Counted from the first letter of the stretch, positions 52,319 to 61,727 are shown. The stretch: 64,000 nt of DNA from Micromonospora sp. NBC_01796 (GCF_035917455.1 NZ_CP109078.1:4696001-4760000), one strand, 5' to 3'. Made by a program: numbers and translations. Notes: a model not told the origin generated them from the letters alone.

Positions 52319-52942
52319 ATGACCGATCAGTACGGCCAGGGCTCCCAAGCACAGCCGTCCGCCCAGCCGAACCCGCAACCGCTCCCCGCCCAGCCCACCG
52401 GGCCGTCCCCGTACGCCGAAGCGAGCGCACCGCCGCCGTATCCGTACGGTGAACCGGTTGTGCCGCCGTCGTATCCGGGTGGGGCGCCGTTCCCGTACCC
52501 GGACGGGGGTCCGTACCCGTACGGGGATCCCGGGCAGCCGGTCGCGCAGCGTAATCGGGCGAAGCCGTTTCTCGTCGCCGCCGCCGGTCTGCTCACGCTC
52601 TTCGTGCTCACCCTCGGTGGGCTCGCGATCTGGGACGGTGTCCGGGAGGACAGCGGGGTCGCCGGCTGCCGGTCGTTGGCGGACCGGACCTCCGGGCAGA
52701 ACCGCGAGTTGGCCGAGGACGAGCACCGTGAGCTGCGCGAACAGTTCGCCGACTCCGACATCCGGGCGATCCGCGAGCACGGCACCGAGATGATGGACGT
52801 GCTGTGGGAGGTGTCGAAGCTGCCGCCGGGTGAGGAGATGGGCGCGCTGCGCTACCTGCCGCAGTTGTCCGTACACGCCGAGGGGCTGCGGCGGGCCTGC
52901 GCCGAGCAGGGTGTGGTGATCTCGCCCAATCTGCCCGACTAG
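52319..52942 (+). CDS. Single-pass membrane protein with Pro/Tyr-rich N-terminus
   Basis: A 207-residue protein, not assigned to a family. Residues 1-78 are a disordered cytoplasmic region with repeated PYPYG/PYPDGG motifs; a TM helix follows (about 82-103), then a helical extracytoplasmic tail with one Cys pair (GVAGCRS and RRACAEQ). GGGGAGAGAA precedes ATG 52319. Many actinobacterial genomes carry such proteins; the function is unknown. Confidence 0.75.
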   Translation: MTDQYGQGSQAQPSAQPNPQPLPAQPTGPSPYAEASAPPPYPYGEPVVPPSYPGGAPFPYPDGGPYPYGDPGQPVAQRNRAKPFLVAAAGLLTLFVLTLGGLAIWDGVREDSGVAGCRSLADRTSGQNRELAEDEHRELREQFADSDIRAIREHGTEMMDVLWEVSKLPPGEEMGALRYLPQLSVHAEGLRRACAEQGVVISPNLPD

Positions 52943-53069
52943 TCCGCTCACCGTCCGCGTACCGGCGTCGGCGAGGTCCGTAAGCTGCATCTGACCGGCT
53001 GCGCGGTGCCCGGCGACGGCCGCCGCAGGGCAAGGGTCGGGTCCCCCGGGACGGAGGAGAGACGAGATC

Positions 53070-54083
53070 ATGACGCGCGAGCGAATCGGCCTGGTGGTGC
53101 ACACGGGCCGGCAGGCGGCGATCGAGGCCGCCGGTTTGGTGCGTCGGTGGGCGGACGCGAACGACATCACGGTCAGTGACATCGACGTATGGGAGCGGGA
53201 CTGGGACACCTGCCACCGGCGCAACGCGGTGGACGAGGCCGAGGCCGCCGGCCACCCGGCGCTCGTCGTCACTGTCGGTGGCGACGGTACGTTCCTGCGC
53301 GGTGCCCGGATCGCGGCCGAGGACGGCGTACCCGTACTCGGGATCAACGTCGGCCGGGTGGGTTTCCTGACCGAGGTCGACCCGAGTGAGATCGATGCCG
53401 CCCTGGACGCGTTCTTCTCCGGGCACGTGCACATGGACGAGCGGCTGATGCTGACCCTCTGCGCCTCCCGCCCGCTGGAGATCCCCAAGGGCATGCAGGA
53501 CCTGCTCCGGTACGGCCGCGGCCCGTTGCTGCCCCCGCCCCCGCTACGGCAGGCGGAGGAGCCGATCAACCGGGCCGGGGTGGCGCTGGACGTGACCGCG
53601 CTCAACGACATCGTGTTCGAGAAGCTGGCCCGCGACCGGCAGGCGAGTCTCGGGGTCTACCTGGACGAGAGCCTGTTCACGTCGTACTCGGCGGACGCCC
53701 TGGTGGTGGCGAGCCCCACCGGGTCGACGGCCTACAGTTTCGCCGCCGGCGGACCGATCCTGTCGCCCCGGCTGCGGGCACTGGTGCTGACCCCGGTCGC
53801 CGCCCACATGGTCTTCAACCGGAGCATGGTCGTGGCGGCCGACGAGGCGGTCTCCGTACGGGTCCTCGAACACTCCGGCTCGGTGGCGGTCAGCGTCGAC
53901 GGGCAGCTCCGGGGGGTGCTGAACCCGGGCGACTGGGTGACCGTGCAGCCGGCGGCGCAACCGGCCAAACTGGTCCGGCTGCACTCGTCGCACTTCTACT
54001 CCCGGCTCCGGGAGAAGTTCTCCCTCGCCGGTGCCCCGGCCGCGATCGCGGACAGCGAACCGGTACGTGGGCGGGCGGAGTGA
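53070..54083 (+). CDS. nadK: NAD(+)/NADH kinase
   Basis: A 337-residue cytoplasmic enzyme that phosphorylates NAD to NADP. The GGDGTFLRGAR motif (about 71-81) with the conserved Asp, GINVGRVGFLTEV (about 92-104) and SPTGSTAYSFAAGGPILSP (about 218-236) are the family hallmarks. An insertion rich in Pro (about 140-170, with LLPPPPLRQAEE) is longer than in most NadK proteins. In many actinobacteria nadK lies near recN; here it does not, so this may be a second copy. Confidence 0.92.
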   Translation: MTRERIGLVVHTGRQAAIEAAGLVRRWADANDITVSDIDVWERDWDTCHRRNAVDEAEAAGHPALVVTVGGDGTFLRGARIAAEDGVPVLGINVGRVGFLTEVDPSEIDAALDAFFSGHVHMDERLMLTLCASRPLEIPKGMQDLLRYGRGPLLPPPPLRQAEEPINRAGVALDVTALNDIVFEKLARDRQASLGVYLDESLFTSYSADALVVASPTGSTAYSFAAGGPILSPRLRALVLTPVAAHMVFNRSMVVAADEAVSVRVLEHSGSVAVSVDGQLRGVLNPGDWVTVQPAAQPAKLVRLHSSHFYSRLREKFSLAGAPAAIADSEPVRGRAE

Positions 54084-54096
54084 AGGCGGCGCCGCG

Positions 54097-54387
54097 TTAC
54101 GGCAGGATCGACTTGACGAAGGGGTAGAACAGGTGGTTGTAGGTGCCGTTGTCGAGGAACTTGCCGTTGCTGAGGATCGCCTTCCGCAGGGTTTTCAGGT
54201 CCTTCTCCCTGCCCTGCGCGGTCAGGCGGGCGCGGAGTAGTGCCGCCTCCTGGGTGACTTCGGCGGAGAGTTCCCGGACCAGTCCGGCGGGGGTGCCGAA
54301 CCGCAGACCGCCCATGTGCCCCGCGAGCCCCTGCACCTTGTCCTCGAATTCCTTGAGATCTTCCGGTACGCGGTTGAACAGTCCCAT
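54097..54387 (-). CDS. Small hypothetical helical protein
   Basis: A 96-residue protein, not recognised. It is mostly alpha-helical (EDLKEFEDKVQGLAGHMGG, AGLVRELSAEVTQEAALLRARLTAQGREKDLKTLRKAIL) with a short conserved-looking end FLDNGTYNHLFYPFVKSILP. No signal or TM segment. ATG 54387 is chosen for a GAGGG upstream. It is convergent with nadK, 13 bases apart. Confidence 0.6.
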   Translation of the reverse strand: MGLFNRVPEDLKEFEDKVQGLAGHMGGLRFGTPAGLVRELSAEVTQEAALLRARLTAQGREKDLKTLRKAILSNGKFLDNGTYNHLFYPFVKSILP

Positions 54388-54605
54388 GGGTCGCCGCCCT
54401 CGGTAGTCAACGATCGGATTCGTGCTGCGCATCCGCGCTGACGTTACAAGCGGCGGACCTGACCGGGGCTCGCCCTCGAGGCCGCAGGTCGGGACTGTTC
54501 AGTCCATGGTGGGCGGATCGACCGGTCGGATCGTCGTCCGGTCGGCGAGCACCGCGCCGCCGTTCGACACCATCCGCGGTCCCAGAGAACCAACTCGCCT
54601 TTTCT

Positions 54606-56292
54606 CGTACATCGTCTTTGATGTACGCACACAATGCCGCTCAGTTAGGGCGGTGGGTGGTTGGGTGACGCCGGTTGGTCATGGCGGCGTGGTGGAACAT
54701 GGAACAACGGAACTACCGGTATGACTGTCGATCGACCAAGAAAGACCGTCTGTCCCGGGAGTTCCGTTGTCGGTTCAGTTTGCCATGCCAGCGTTGGGTG
54801 GCCCAGCCCGTGATCACATCGATCTCGGGGTGTTGACCAGTACCGTCCCACCCGACCTGGTTGACGAGGTCATCGATACGGCCGGTTGCCGGGAACAGCG
54901 ACGCCGGGTCCTGCCCGCCCGTGTGGTGATCTACTTCGTGCTCGCGTTGGCACTGTTCAGCGCCGCTGACGGCTACCGCCCACCGGGATACCGGGCCGTT
55001 GCACGGATCCTGGTCCTGCGGTGGCGGTGGCTGTGCCACGGATGCGTACTCGCGTCGAGTTCGGCGTTGACGCAAGCCCGGCAACGGCTCGGCGTCAAAC
55101 CGCTCCACCTGCTCTTCGACCGGGTCCGTGGCCCTGCCGGCACCCCAACGACCGGATCGACGTTCGTTTTCGGGCGACGCGTCGTCGCATGGGACGCCAC
55201 CACCCTGGCCACCCCGGACACCCCCGCGAACGCCACCGAGTTCGGCTACCACGGCCAGGCCCGTAACCCCACCAAAAAGCCCACGGACAGCTACCAGCGC
55301 CGGCTCGGCAGCACCCCACTGATCCGACTCATGACACTCATCGACTGCGGCACCCACACCATCATCGACGCCACCTTCGACGGAGTCGTCACCTCCAGCG
55401 AACCCGCCCTCGCCCGGCGGCTCCTCGCCTCACTCACCCCCGGCATGCTCCTCCTCGCCGACCGGAACTTCACCAGTCACGACCTGTGGTCACACGCCAC
55501 CGCCACCGGCGCCGACCTCATCTGGCGAGCGAAGAAGAACCTCCAACTCGTCCCCACCACCCACCTACCCGACGGCTCATTCCTCGCCACACTCCCCACC
55601 AGACGCGAGACCGCCCGCCTCAACGGCGCCCGCGCCCGCGGCTGCCCACCCCAACCACCACGCCACGGCCACCAAATCCGCGTCGTGGAATTCACCATCA
55701 CCACCACCGGCCCGAACACCAGCACCGAGGAATACCGCCTCCTCACCACCCTCCTCGACCACCACCACGCACCCGCACAACACATCGCCGCCCTCTACCA
55801 ACAACGCTGGGAATCAGAAACCCACTACAGCTTCCTCAAACCCCGCCTCATCGGCACCAACACCACCCTCCGCTCACACACACCCACCGGCATCACCCAA
55901 GAGATCTACGCACTCCTCATCACCTACCAAGCCCTCTGCCACCTCCGCACCGAAGCCGCCACCACCGCCAACCACGACCCCGACCACATCTCCTTCACCC
56001 TCACCCTCCGCACCGCCCGCACCGCCCTCCACCAACCCCCCACCCACCACACCCGCAACCACACCATCACCGACATCCTCAACGAACCACCACTCACCAG
56101 ACGCCACCGCACCTACCCCCGCCAACGACGACCAACCGCCACCCCCTACCCCACAAAACCCCGCCACCAACCCCGACCACCCACCCACACCCACCACCAC
56201 ATCACCATCACACCCAGCCAAACCACCACCAAAATCACCAACCAACGCCTTAACTAAGCGGCATTGTGTACGCACACCAAAGACGATGTACG
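54606..56292 (+). mobile_element. Complete IS4-type insertion sequence
   Basis: A 1687-bp element with 47-bp terminal inverted repeats (54606-54652 and 56246-56292) that match at 42 of 47 positions, and one transposase gene between them. The similarity may reach about 6 bases further out (TTTTCT). A clear target-site duplication was not found. It lies between the small hypothetical gene and a serine hydrolase gene and disrupts no recognisable gene. Confidence 0.9.
54767..56257 (+). CDS. IS4-family transposase
   Basis: A 496-residue DDE transposase, apparently intact. IS4 N-terminal domain about 25-110 (LVDEVIDTAGCREQRRRVLP, YRPPGYRAVARIL). DDE parts: VVAWDATTLATPDTP (first Asp), LLLADRNFTSHDLW (second Asp) and YQQRWESETHYSFLK (Y-R-E signature with the Glu). 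The start is TTG 54767 with GGGAG 6 bases upstream. From about 55,480 on, the coding strand is extremely rich in C and A and poor in G and T, unlike the neighbouring genes. The gene end overlaps the right inverted repeat. Confidence 0.9.
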   Translation: MSVQFAMPALGGPARDHIDLGVLTSTVPPDLVDEVIDTAGCREQRRRVLPARVVIYFVLALALFSAADGYRPPGYRAVARILVLRWRWLCHGCVLASSSALTQARQRLGVKPLHLLFDRVRGPAGTPTTGSTFVFGRRVVAWDATTLATPDTPANATEFGYHGQARNPTKKPTDSYQRRLGSTPLIRLMTLIDCGTHTIIDATFDGVVTSSEPALARRLLASLTPGMLLLADRNFTSHDLWSHATATGADLIWRAKKNLQLVPTTHLPDGSFLATLPTRRETARLNGARARGCPPQPPRHGHQIRVVEFTITTTGPNTSTEEYRLLTTLLDHHHAPAQHIAALYQQRWESETHYSFLKPRLIGTNTTLRSHTPTGITQEIYALLITYQALCHLRTEAATTANHDPDHISFTLTLRTARTALHQPPTHHTRNHTITDILNEPPLTRRHRTYPRQRRPTATPYPTKPRHQPRPPTHTHHHITITPSQTTTKITNQRLN

Positions 56293-56342
56293 AAGAAAAC
56301 GCGTGTGTTGGTTTCGCGCGGGTAGACAAGGCAGCCAGCGGA

Positions 56343-57287
56343 TCAGGCGGTGGCGGCGAGCAGGTCATGGACCGCGGCGGGGCCGGTTTCGTCCTGGTTG
56401 CTGAGGATGACGAGGCGACGGTCGGAGTCGGGCAGCCAGGCGGCGAACGCCTTGAACCCGGCGTTGTCGCCCGAGTGCTGGCGCCATCGCTCACCGTTGA
56501 CCGAGCCGATGAACCAGCCGTAGCCGTAGCTGCGCAACTCGGTGCCGTAGACGGTGGCCGCGTGTTCGGTGAACGTCAGCCGCAGCGACTCCGGGCCGAG
56601 CAGGCGCCCGGCGGGTAGTGCGTCGAGCCACGTGAGCATGTCGTCGACGGTGGACCAGACGTCGCCCGCGCCCATCCCGACCGAGTCCAGCTCGAACGAG
56701 GGCACGGGACGGTCGGCGGCATGGCCGCGCGCCAAACCGGCGCGGTCGCCGGGGGCGCCCGCGAACGTACCGTCCATGCCCAGGGGCGTGAAGATCTCGC
56801 CGGTCAGGAAATCACGGTACGGCCGGTCGGCGGCTCGTTGCACGACGTGGGCCAGCAGGACATAACCGGGACTGCTGTAGTGCCAGCCGGTGCCGGGCTC
56901 GAACAGTGGCCCGGCCTGCTGGAAGGCGGCAAGCAGGTCGTCCGGTGCCATTCCGGCGGTCAGATCGATCGTCGGGTAGTCCTTCCAGTGGCCGAGGCCG
57001 GAGGTGTGCACCAGAAGTTGGTGCAGGGTGATCGGCCCCCACGACTGCGGGCACCCGCCGATCCACCGGTCGATCCGGTCGTCCAGGGCCAACGCGTGCC
57101 GCTCGGCGAGCAGCAGGACCGCCGCCGCGGTGAACTGTTTGCTGATCGAAGCGAGCTGGTAGCGGGTCTGCCGCGAGTTGGGCGTGCCGGTCGCCGTGTC
57201 GGCGTAACCGCTGTTGACCTGGGTCAGGACCGTGTCGCCGCGGGTGACCAGGATCGAGCCCCGGACCGGTGGTGTGGCTGGTGGCAT
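56343..57287 (-). CDS. Serine hydrolase of the beta-lactamase/penicillin-binding fold
   Basis: A 314-residue protein without signal peptide. SxxK motif SISK (about 47-50) with the nucleophile Ser; the second motif is YSSPGY (about 139-144), where the usual Y-x-N has Ser in place of Asn. The third, HSGD (about 268-271), occupies the H/K-T-G position. These belong to the class C beta-lactamase-like esterase/peptidase family. Resistance to beta-lactams is not implied; many relatives are esterases or D-amino peptidases. Confidence 0.87.
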   Translation of the reverse strand: MPPATPPVRGSILVTRGDTVLTQVNSGYADTATGTPNSRQTRYQLASISKQFTAAAVLLLAERHALALDDRIDRWIGGCPQSWGPITLHQLLVHTSGLGHWKDYPTIDLTAGMAPDDLLAAFQQAGPLFEPGTGWHYSSPGYVLLAHVVQRAADRPYRDFLTGEIFTPLGMDGTFAGAPGDRAGLARGHAADRPVPSFELDSVGMGAGDVWSTVDDMLTWLDALPAGRLLGPESLRLTFTEHAATVYGTELRSYGYGWFIGSVNGERWRQHSGDNAGFKAFAAWLPDSDRRLVILSNQDETGPAAVHDLLAATA

Positions 57288-57296
57288 GGCTCGACT

Positions 57297-57965
57297 CTAC
57301 GACTTCGCGCGGGCGGCGAGCAGTTGCCGGATCTCCTCTTTCAGGTGTTCCGAGACACCGTCGGCCTCCACCAGTCGGGGCAGCAACTCCGGCTCCAGCA
57401 TCCACGCCCGGAACCCCTCGGCGATGGTCATCCCGCGTTCGGGGCGGTGGACCACCCGTACGTCATCACCGGCACGGACCTCGCCGGGCTCGACCACCCG
57501 CAGGTACGCACCCGGCCGCACCTCCCGGGTGAAGCGCTTCACCCAGCGCGGCTCGGCCATCTTCAACTGGAAGGTGGCGCACGGGATCCGGCCGAACGTG
57601 GTCTCCAGCAACAGGTCGGCGCCGATCCGCCACTGTTCACCGATGAGCGCGCCGTTGACGTCCAGCCCGGTCGTGGTGAGGTTCTCGCCGAAGATCCCGC
57701 CCCGCAGTGGGCGCCCCAGTTCGGTCTCCCACCAGTCGTAGTCCTCGCGGGCGTAGGCGTACACCGCCTGGTCGTCGCCGCCGTGGTTGGCGATGTCGAA
57801 GATCTGGTCACCGACCAGGCCGCTGTGCAGCCCGGTGGTTTTCGGGCCGGGAGCGCGTACCTGCACCGGGCCGTCGACGGGCTGTTTGTTGATGCCGGTG
57901 ACGCCGACCGACTTGGCGCTGTTCGCCTCCGGCACGGCCAGGTTCACCGAGAGAACCGTCCCCAT
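57297..57965 (-). CDS. MOSC-domain protein (YiiM-like)
   Basis: A 222-residue cytoplasmic protein with the MOSC beta-barrel: GLVGDQIFDIANHGGDDQAVYAY, FGENLTTTGLDVNG, and IPCATFQLKM with the conserved Cys that would bind the molybdenum cofactor or sulfur. The family includes YiiM-type reductases of N-hydroxylated compounds. ATG 57965 is preceded by GGGAT. It is 9 bases upstream of the serine hydrolase start and co-directional, so the two are probably one transcript. Confidence 0.9.
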   Translation of the reverse strand: MGTVLSVNLAVPEANSAKSVGVTGINKQPVDGPVQVRAPGPKTTGLHSGLVGDQIFDIANHGGDDQAVYAYAREDYDWWETELGRPLRGGIFGENLTTTGLDVNGALIGEQWRIGADLLLETTFGRIPCATFQLKMAEPRWVKRFTREVRPGAYLRVVEPGEVRAGDDVRVVHRPERGMTIAEGFRAWMLEPELLPRLVEADGVSEHLKEEIRQLLAARAKS

Positions 57966-58154
57966 GGATCCCGACCCTACGTCGACCCAGCGGTAGGGTC
58001 CCGCGAATTTCTGCGGCCACAGTGGACCGACGGTGGCGTGGCTCACACCCGATCAACTTGGACGATCGGGTGGAAAGCCCTCGATCTAGCCTGCCCTGTG
58101 CGGTAGATCACCGAACCTGTCGGTTATGTGCCGTACCGGATATGGGGGAAAGAA

Positions 58155-58562
58155 ATGAAGAAAAGACTGCTGGGTGTCGCCGCCGCGGCGATCATGCTGG
58201 TCGCGGCGTCGCTGAGCATCGCGGCGCCGGCACAGGCCGCCGAGAGCCCGGTGGCGCTCTGCGGGTCCGACTACTACGTGCTCGACAGCCACGGCGTCTC
58301 CGGCGCCACGGTCTACGTGCTCGCCTCCCGGGGCGGTGCGGCCTACAACTGCGTGGTCACCATCAAGACTGCGAACCGGGGCAAGGCGACCTGGGTGGCC
58401 GCCTCGATCGGGACTCCGGACGGGCGGTCCGGCATCGACGAGGGCAACTTCCTGTACTACGCCGGTCCGATCCGGATCAGTGCCCCGAGCCAGTGCATCC
58501 AATGGGGCGGTGCCGGCGGCAACCGCAGCTGGTGGACGAGCGCGTGGTCGTACTGCAGCTGA
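58155..58562 (+). CDS. Secreted SapA-like protein (spore-associated protein A type)
   Basis: A 135-residue exported protein. Signal peptide about 1-30 (KKRLLGVAAAAIMLVAASLSIAAPAQA), mature part with four Cys: ALCGSDYYVLDSHGVSGATVYVLAS, NCVVTIKTANRGKATWVAASI, YYAGPIRISAPSQCIQWGG and SAWSYC. These segments are recognisably similar to SapA-like proteins of Streptomyces. GGGGGAAAG lies before ATG 58155. The role in the envelope or spore coat is unknown. Confidence 0.78.
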   Translation: MKKRLLGVAAAAIMLVAASLSIAAPAQAAESPVALCGSDYYVLDSHGVSGATVYVLASRGGAAYNCVVTIKTANRGKATWVAASIGTPDGRSGIDEGNFLYYAGPIRISAPSQCIQWGGAGGNRSWWTSAWSYCS

Positions 58563-58680
58563 TTTTCGGGTAGTCGCACCCGGCCAGCGCGGCGGGGCGG
58601 ACCGGGTGGGCGCGTCGACCGACCGCTCACCCGGGCGCCCCCGGTACCGGTCGCCGTACCGGCACCGGTTCAATGTGCGC

Positions 58681-59571
58681 ATGGTTGTGCGAATCGACGT
58701 GGACGCGGTGCGCGGTGCGGTGGATCCGGCGGTCTACCGCGAGGCCGAGGAACTGCTCGCCGACGGCCGGCTGGGCCGTACCGTCGAGGTGGGCGGCGGC
58801 CTGATCGGCGCCGTACACGGCGAGGGGACCACGGCGTACGAGGTGTGGGTCGGCGTGGTCGGTGGCGCGTTCACCGGCGAGTGCGAGTGTGCCGCGTCGG
58901 AGGCCGATCCGGACGAGTTGTGCGTGCACGCGGTCACGTTGACTCTCGCCGCCCTCCGTGACGGGTTCCACTGGTCCTCGGCGGCCACCGCACCGTCGAC
59001 CGTCGAGGTCGACCCGGAGGTCCGCCGGCTGGCCGAGGTCGCCGCCACCCTCCCGATCCGCCGGCTGGCCATGCTGGTCGCCGAGCACGCGGTCACCGAC
59101 CGCCGGTTGGAGACCCGGCTGTTGACGTACGCCGGGCAGCTCGGCGCACCGACGGACCCGGAACTGGCCGACGTGCGCGCGACCGTCGACGGCCTCACCG
59201 CCACCGACGAGTCCGATCCGTACGACGCGGCCAAGGCCGGTCAGCAGCTCGTCGAGGAGCTGGAGGTGCTCGCCCAGCGCCCGGCCACCGAGTCGACCCT
59301 GCTCACCGTCGAGTACGCCGCCCGCCGCTGGGACACCCTGCTCGGGTCGCTCGGCGAGGCCGCCGACGACGAGGACTTCGAGGAGATCGGCTCGGCCCTG
59401 CGCGCGGTGCACGTACGGCTCTGCGCGGAACTGCGTCCCGACCCGGACGCGCTGGTCGAGCGGATGCTCGACATCATCGAGGCGGCCGAGCCGGTCACCT
59501 CGTGCCTCGACCTGCCGACCGACTACCTCCCGGTCCTCGGCCCCGACCACGTCGCCGCCCTGACCGACTGA
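58681..59571 (+). CDS. SWIM-type zinc finger protein
   Basis: A 296-residue cytoplasmic protein. The N-terminal part holds a SWIM-like zinc site, GECECAASEADPDELCVHAVTL (C-x-C...C-x-H, about 61-80). The rest (about 115-290) is helical and acidic. SWIM proteins often assist in DNA repair or helicase functions; no partner gene is adjacent. ATG 58681 is chosen because an upstream extension is unlikely and the SapA-like gene ends 118 bases before it. Confidence 0.72.
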   Translation: MVVRIDVDAVRGAVDPAVYREAEELLADGRLGRTVEVGGGLIGAVHGEGTTAYEVWVGVVGGAFTGECECAASEADPDELCVHAVTLTLAALRDGFHWSSAATAPSTVEVDPEVRRLAEVAATLPIRRLAMLVAEHAVTDRRLETRLLTYAGQLGAPTDPELADVRATVDGLTATDESDPYDAAKAGQQLVEELEVLAQRPATESTLLTVEYAARRWDTLLGSLGEAADDEDFEEIGSALRAVHVRLCAELRPDPDALVERMLDIIEAAEPVTSCLDLPTDYLPVLGPDHVAALTD

Positions 59572-59601
59572 GCCCGGTCAACCGACGGATACAGTGCCCG
59601 G

Positions 59602-60162
59602 ATGTTCGCGATCGCACTGGACGCCGGGGCCGAACTGCGCCCGCTGGAACCGTGGCAGGCCGAGGAGTTCCTCGCCCACATGGACCGGGCCCGCGCCACC
59701 GTCGACCCGTGGATTCCGTGGGCGAGCCGAAGCACCGACCTGGACTCGGCCCGCGCCACGCTCCAGCGGTACGCGGACCTCGCCGCCCGCGACGCCGGCC
59801 GGCTGTACGGCATCTGGCTCGACGGCACCCTCGTCGGCGGGACCATGTTCACCTCCTTCGACACCAACACCGGCATCTGCGAGATCGGCTGCTGGCTGGA
59901 ACCGGCCGGGCAGGGCCGGGGTCTGATCAGCCGGGCGGCCGGGCACCTCGTCGACTGGGCGGTACGCGTACGCGGGATGCACCGGGTCGAGTGGCGTACC
60001 AGCCCGGCGAACACCGCCAGCAGCAAGGTCGCCCGCCGGCTCGGGATGCGGTTGGACGGCGTACTGCGGGAGACGTTCCCGTACCGGGGAGTCCGCCACG
60101 ACACCGAGATCTGGTCACTGCTCGCCCCGGAGTGGCTCGCCCGTACTTCCATCGCCCCCTGA
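59602..60162 (+). CDS. GNAT-family N-acetyltransferase (RimJ/RimL-like)
   Basis: A 186-residue acetyltransferase. LRPLEPWQAEEFLAHMDRARATVDPWIPWA is the RimL-type N-terminus. EIGCWLEPAGQGRGLISRAAGHLVDWA contains the acetyl-CoA-binding Q-G-R-G loop (about 112-115), and VEWRTSPANTASSKVARRLGMRLDGVLRE is the last conserved segment. Proteins or small amines may be the substrate. Confidence 0.92.
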   Translation: MFAIALDAGAELRPLEPWQAEEFLAHMDRARATVDPWIPWASRSTDLDSARATLQRYADLAARDAGRLYGIWLDGTLVGGTMFTSFDTNTGICEIGCWLEPAGQGRGLISRAAGHLVDWAVRVRGMHRVEWRTSPANTASSKVARRLGMRLDGVLRETFPYRGVRHDTEIWSLLAPEWLARTSIAP

Positions 60163-60415
60163 CGATCAGGGTGTACGGAATTGACTTGTCGCTGATGTAG
60201 TTCCACCCTTTCGGCTTTTCGTTTGGCTGGTTGTGGAAACTGCGTGTTCGAGCGGCCTACGGAGGCTGCGACACGGGTGTATGTCCTTAGAGGAGGGTTA
60301 ACTTTTCAGCCGCTCAGAGTGACCGAATGATGCTCTGCTGTCGCTCCCAGTTGTGGCAACGTCTGTGCTCGCGCTCCCGAGGCGGGGTGCCACTGACATT
60401 GACGCGGAGAAGACC

Positions 60416-61225
60416 ATGAGCACCCCGAACCACCCCGGCCAGGAGCCGCCGTACCAGCCCGAGCTGCCGCACGCGCCGTACCCGCCGCAGCCGGCCTATC
60501 AGCCGGGCGTGGCGAGCTACCAGCCCGCCCCGCCGCCGCCCGGCTACCCGGCTGCGGCGCCGCAACCGGGGTACCCGGTCGCGGTGCCACCTCCGCGTAA
60601 GCGCCGACGGTGGCTGGTGCCGAGCCTGATCGGCGGCGGGATCGTGGTCGCGCTCTGCTGTGGCGGCACGATCATCGCGGCCACCTCCGGGGACCTGGAG
60701 GAGACGACCAGTTCGGCCGCCGCGCCGGCCGCCGCGACCGGTTCCGACGCCCCGGCGGCTCCGAAGGCCGCCGAACCCGCCAAGACCGAGGCGCCGAAGC
60801 CACCGCCGGAGGAGCCGAAGAAGTACAAGGTCGGTGAGACCGTACGGGGCGGCGATTTCGAATTCGTCGTGCATGGCGTCAAGTGCGGCATCGCCCAGGT
60901 GGGCAGTTCCTACCTGAACCGGAAGGCGCAGGGTACCTTCTGCCGGACCGATGTCTCGGTGAAGAACGTAACGAAGAAGGCCCATCTGTTCCACGCAGAC
61001 GGAACCGTCAGCGCGCAGGACGCGAGCAACCGCGAATACGAGGCGGACGGTGAGGCGAACATCTACGGCAACAAGGATGGCGCCGGCTTCCTGGACGAGA
61101 TCAATCCGGGCAACTCGATTCGCGCCTTCGTCTACTTCGACGTACCGAAGAACACGAAACTGACCACGATCACCTTCGACGCCGGACTGTTCACCCTCGC
61201 CGAAGACGCAGTGGTCACGCTCTGA
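60416..61225 (+). CDS. Membrane-anchored DUF4352 protein
   Basis: A 269-residue protein with a Pro/Tyr/Gln-rich cytoplasmic segment (1-58), one TM helix (about 63-87, VPSLIGGGIVVALCCGG), an Ala/Pro/Glu-rich linker (about 90-138), and an extracytoplasmic DUF4352 immunoglobulin-like domain (about 139-268). The latter has KYKVGETVRGGDFEFVVHGV, FCRTDVSVKNVTKKAH and FVYFDVPKNTKL. The function is unknown. ATG 60416 has GGAGAAG upstream. Confidence 0.85.
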   Translation: MSTPNHPGQEPPYQPELPHAPYPPQPAYQPGVASYQPAPPPPGYPAAAPQPGYPVAVPPPRKRRRWLVPSLIGGGIVVALCCGGTIIAATSGDLEETTSSAAAPAAATGSDAPAAPKAAEPAKTEAPKPPPEEPKKYKVGETVRGGDFEFVVHGVKCGIAQVGSSYLNRKAQGTFCRTDVSVKNVTKKAHLFHADGTVSAQDASNREYEADGEANIYGNKDGAGFLDEINPGNSIRAFVYFDVPKNTKLTTITFDAGLFTLAEDAVVTL

Positions 61226-61322
61226 CGGTGGTCGCCGCCACACGTGCGCTTCGAGCTGCTGCCTTGACCTCAAGTGAGCTTCAACTCGCAGGCTGATCAT
61301 CAAACGCAGAACGGAGCTGTTG

Positions 61323-61727
61323 ATGATCGACCCGAGTACGCCGATCCGCCTGGCCCGGCCCAGCCGTGACCTGGCGGCGGCCGAACACTTCTACGTACAC
61401 GGTCTGGGCCTGGAGGTGCTCTACCGCGGGGTCGCGGGCGGCCCGGACGAGCATGACCTGCTGATGCTCGGCTGGCCGGAGGCGTCCTGGCACCTGGAGT
61501 TGGTCGGCGGGGAGAATCTCACGGTGCGCCCCGTGCCGACAGAGGAGGACCTGTTGGTGCTCTATCTCGCCGGGCCGGTGGACGACTCGTTGGTGACCCG
61601 TCTGGAGCAGGCCGGCGGGCGGAGGGTGTCGCAGGGCGCGTACTGGGACCGGTGGGGCGTGACGGTCGAGGACCCGGACGGTTACCGGCTGGTGCTGTCC
61701 AACCGGTCGTGGTCCAACGCCGGGTAG
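61323..61727 (+). CDS. VOC-family protein
   Basis: A 134-residue protein with the vicinal-oxygen-chelate fold: IRLARPSRDLAAAEHFYVHGLGLEVLY, SWHLELVG, and WGVTVEDPDGYRLVLSNRSW. Such proteins are glyoxalase, dioxygenase or bleomycin-resistance-like; one metal-ligand set looks incomplete, so a catalytic role is unsure. ATG 61323 is preferred over TTG 61320. It converges with the next gene. Confidence 0.87.
   Translation: MIDPSTPIRLARPSRDLAAAEHFYVHGLGLEVLYRGVAGGPDEHDLLMLGWPEASWHLELVGGENLTVRPVPTEEDLLVLYLAGPVDDSLVTRLEQAGGRRVSQGAYWDRWGVTVEDPDGYRLVLSNRSWSNAG

Noticed and set aside
54599-56299. Target-site duplication of the insertion sequence
   Set aside because: The bases outside the inverted repeats show no convincing direct repeat; the outer TTTTCT similarity belongs to the inverted repeat itself.
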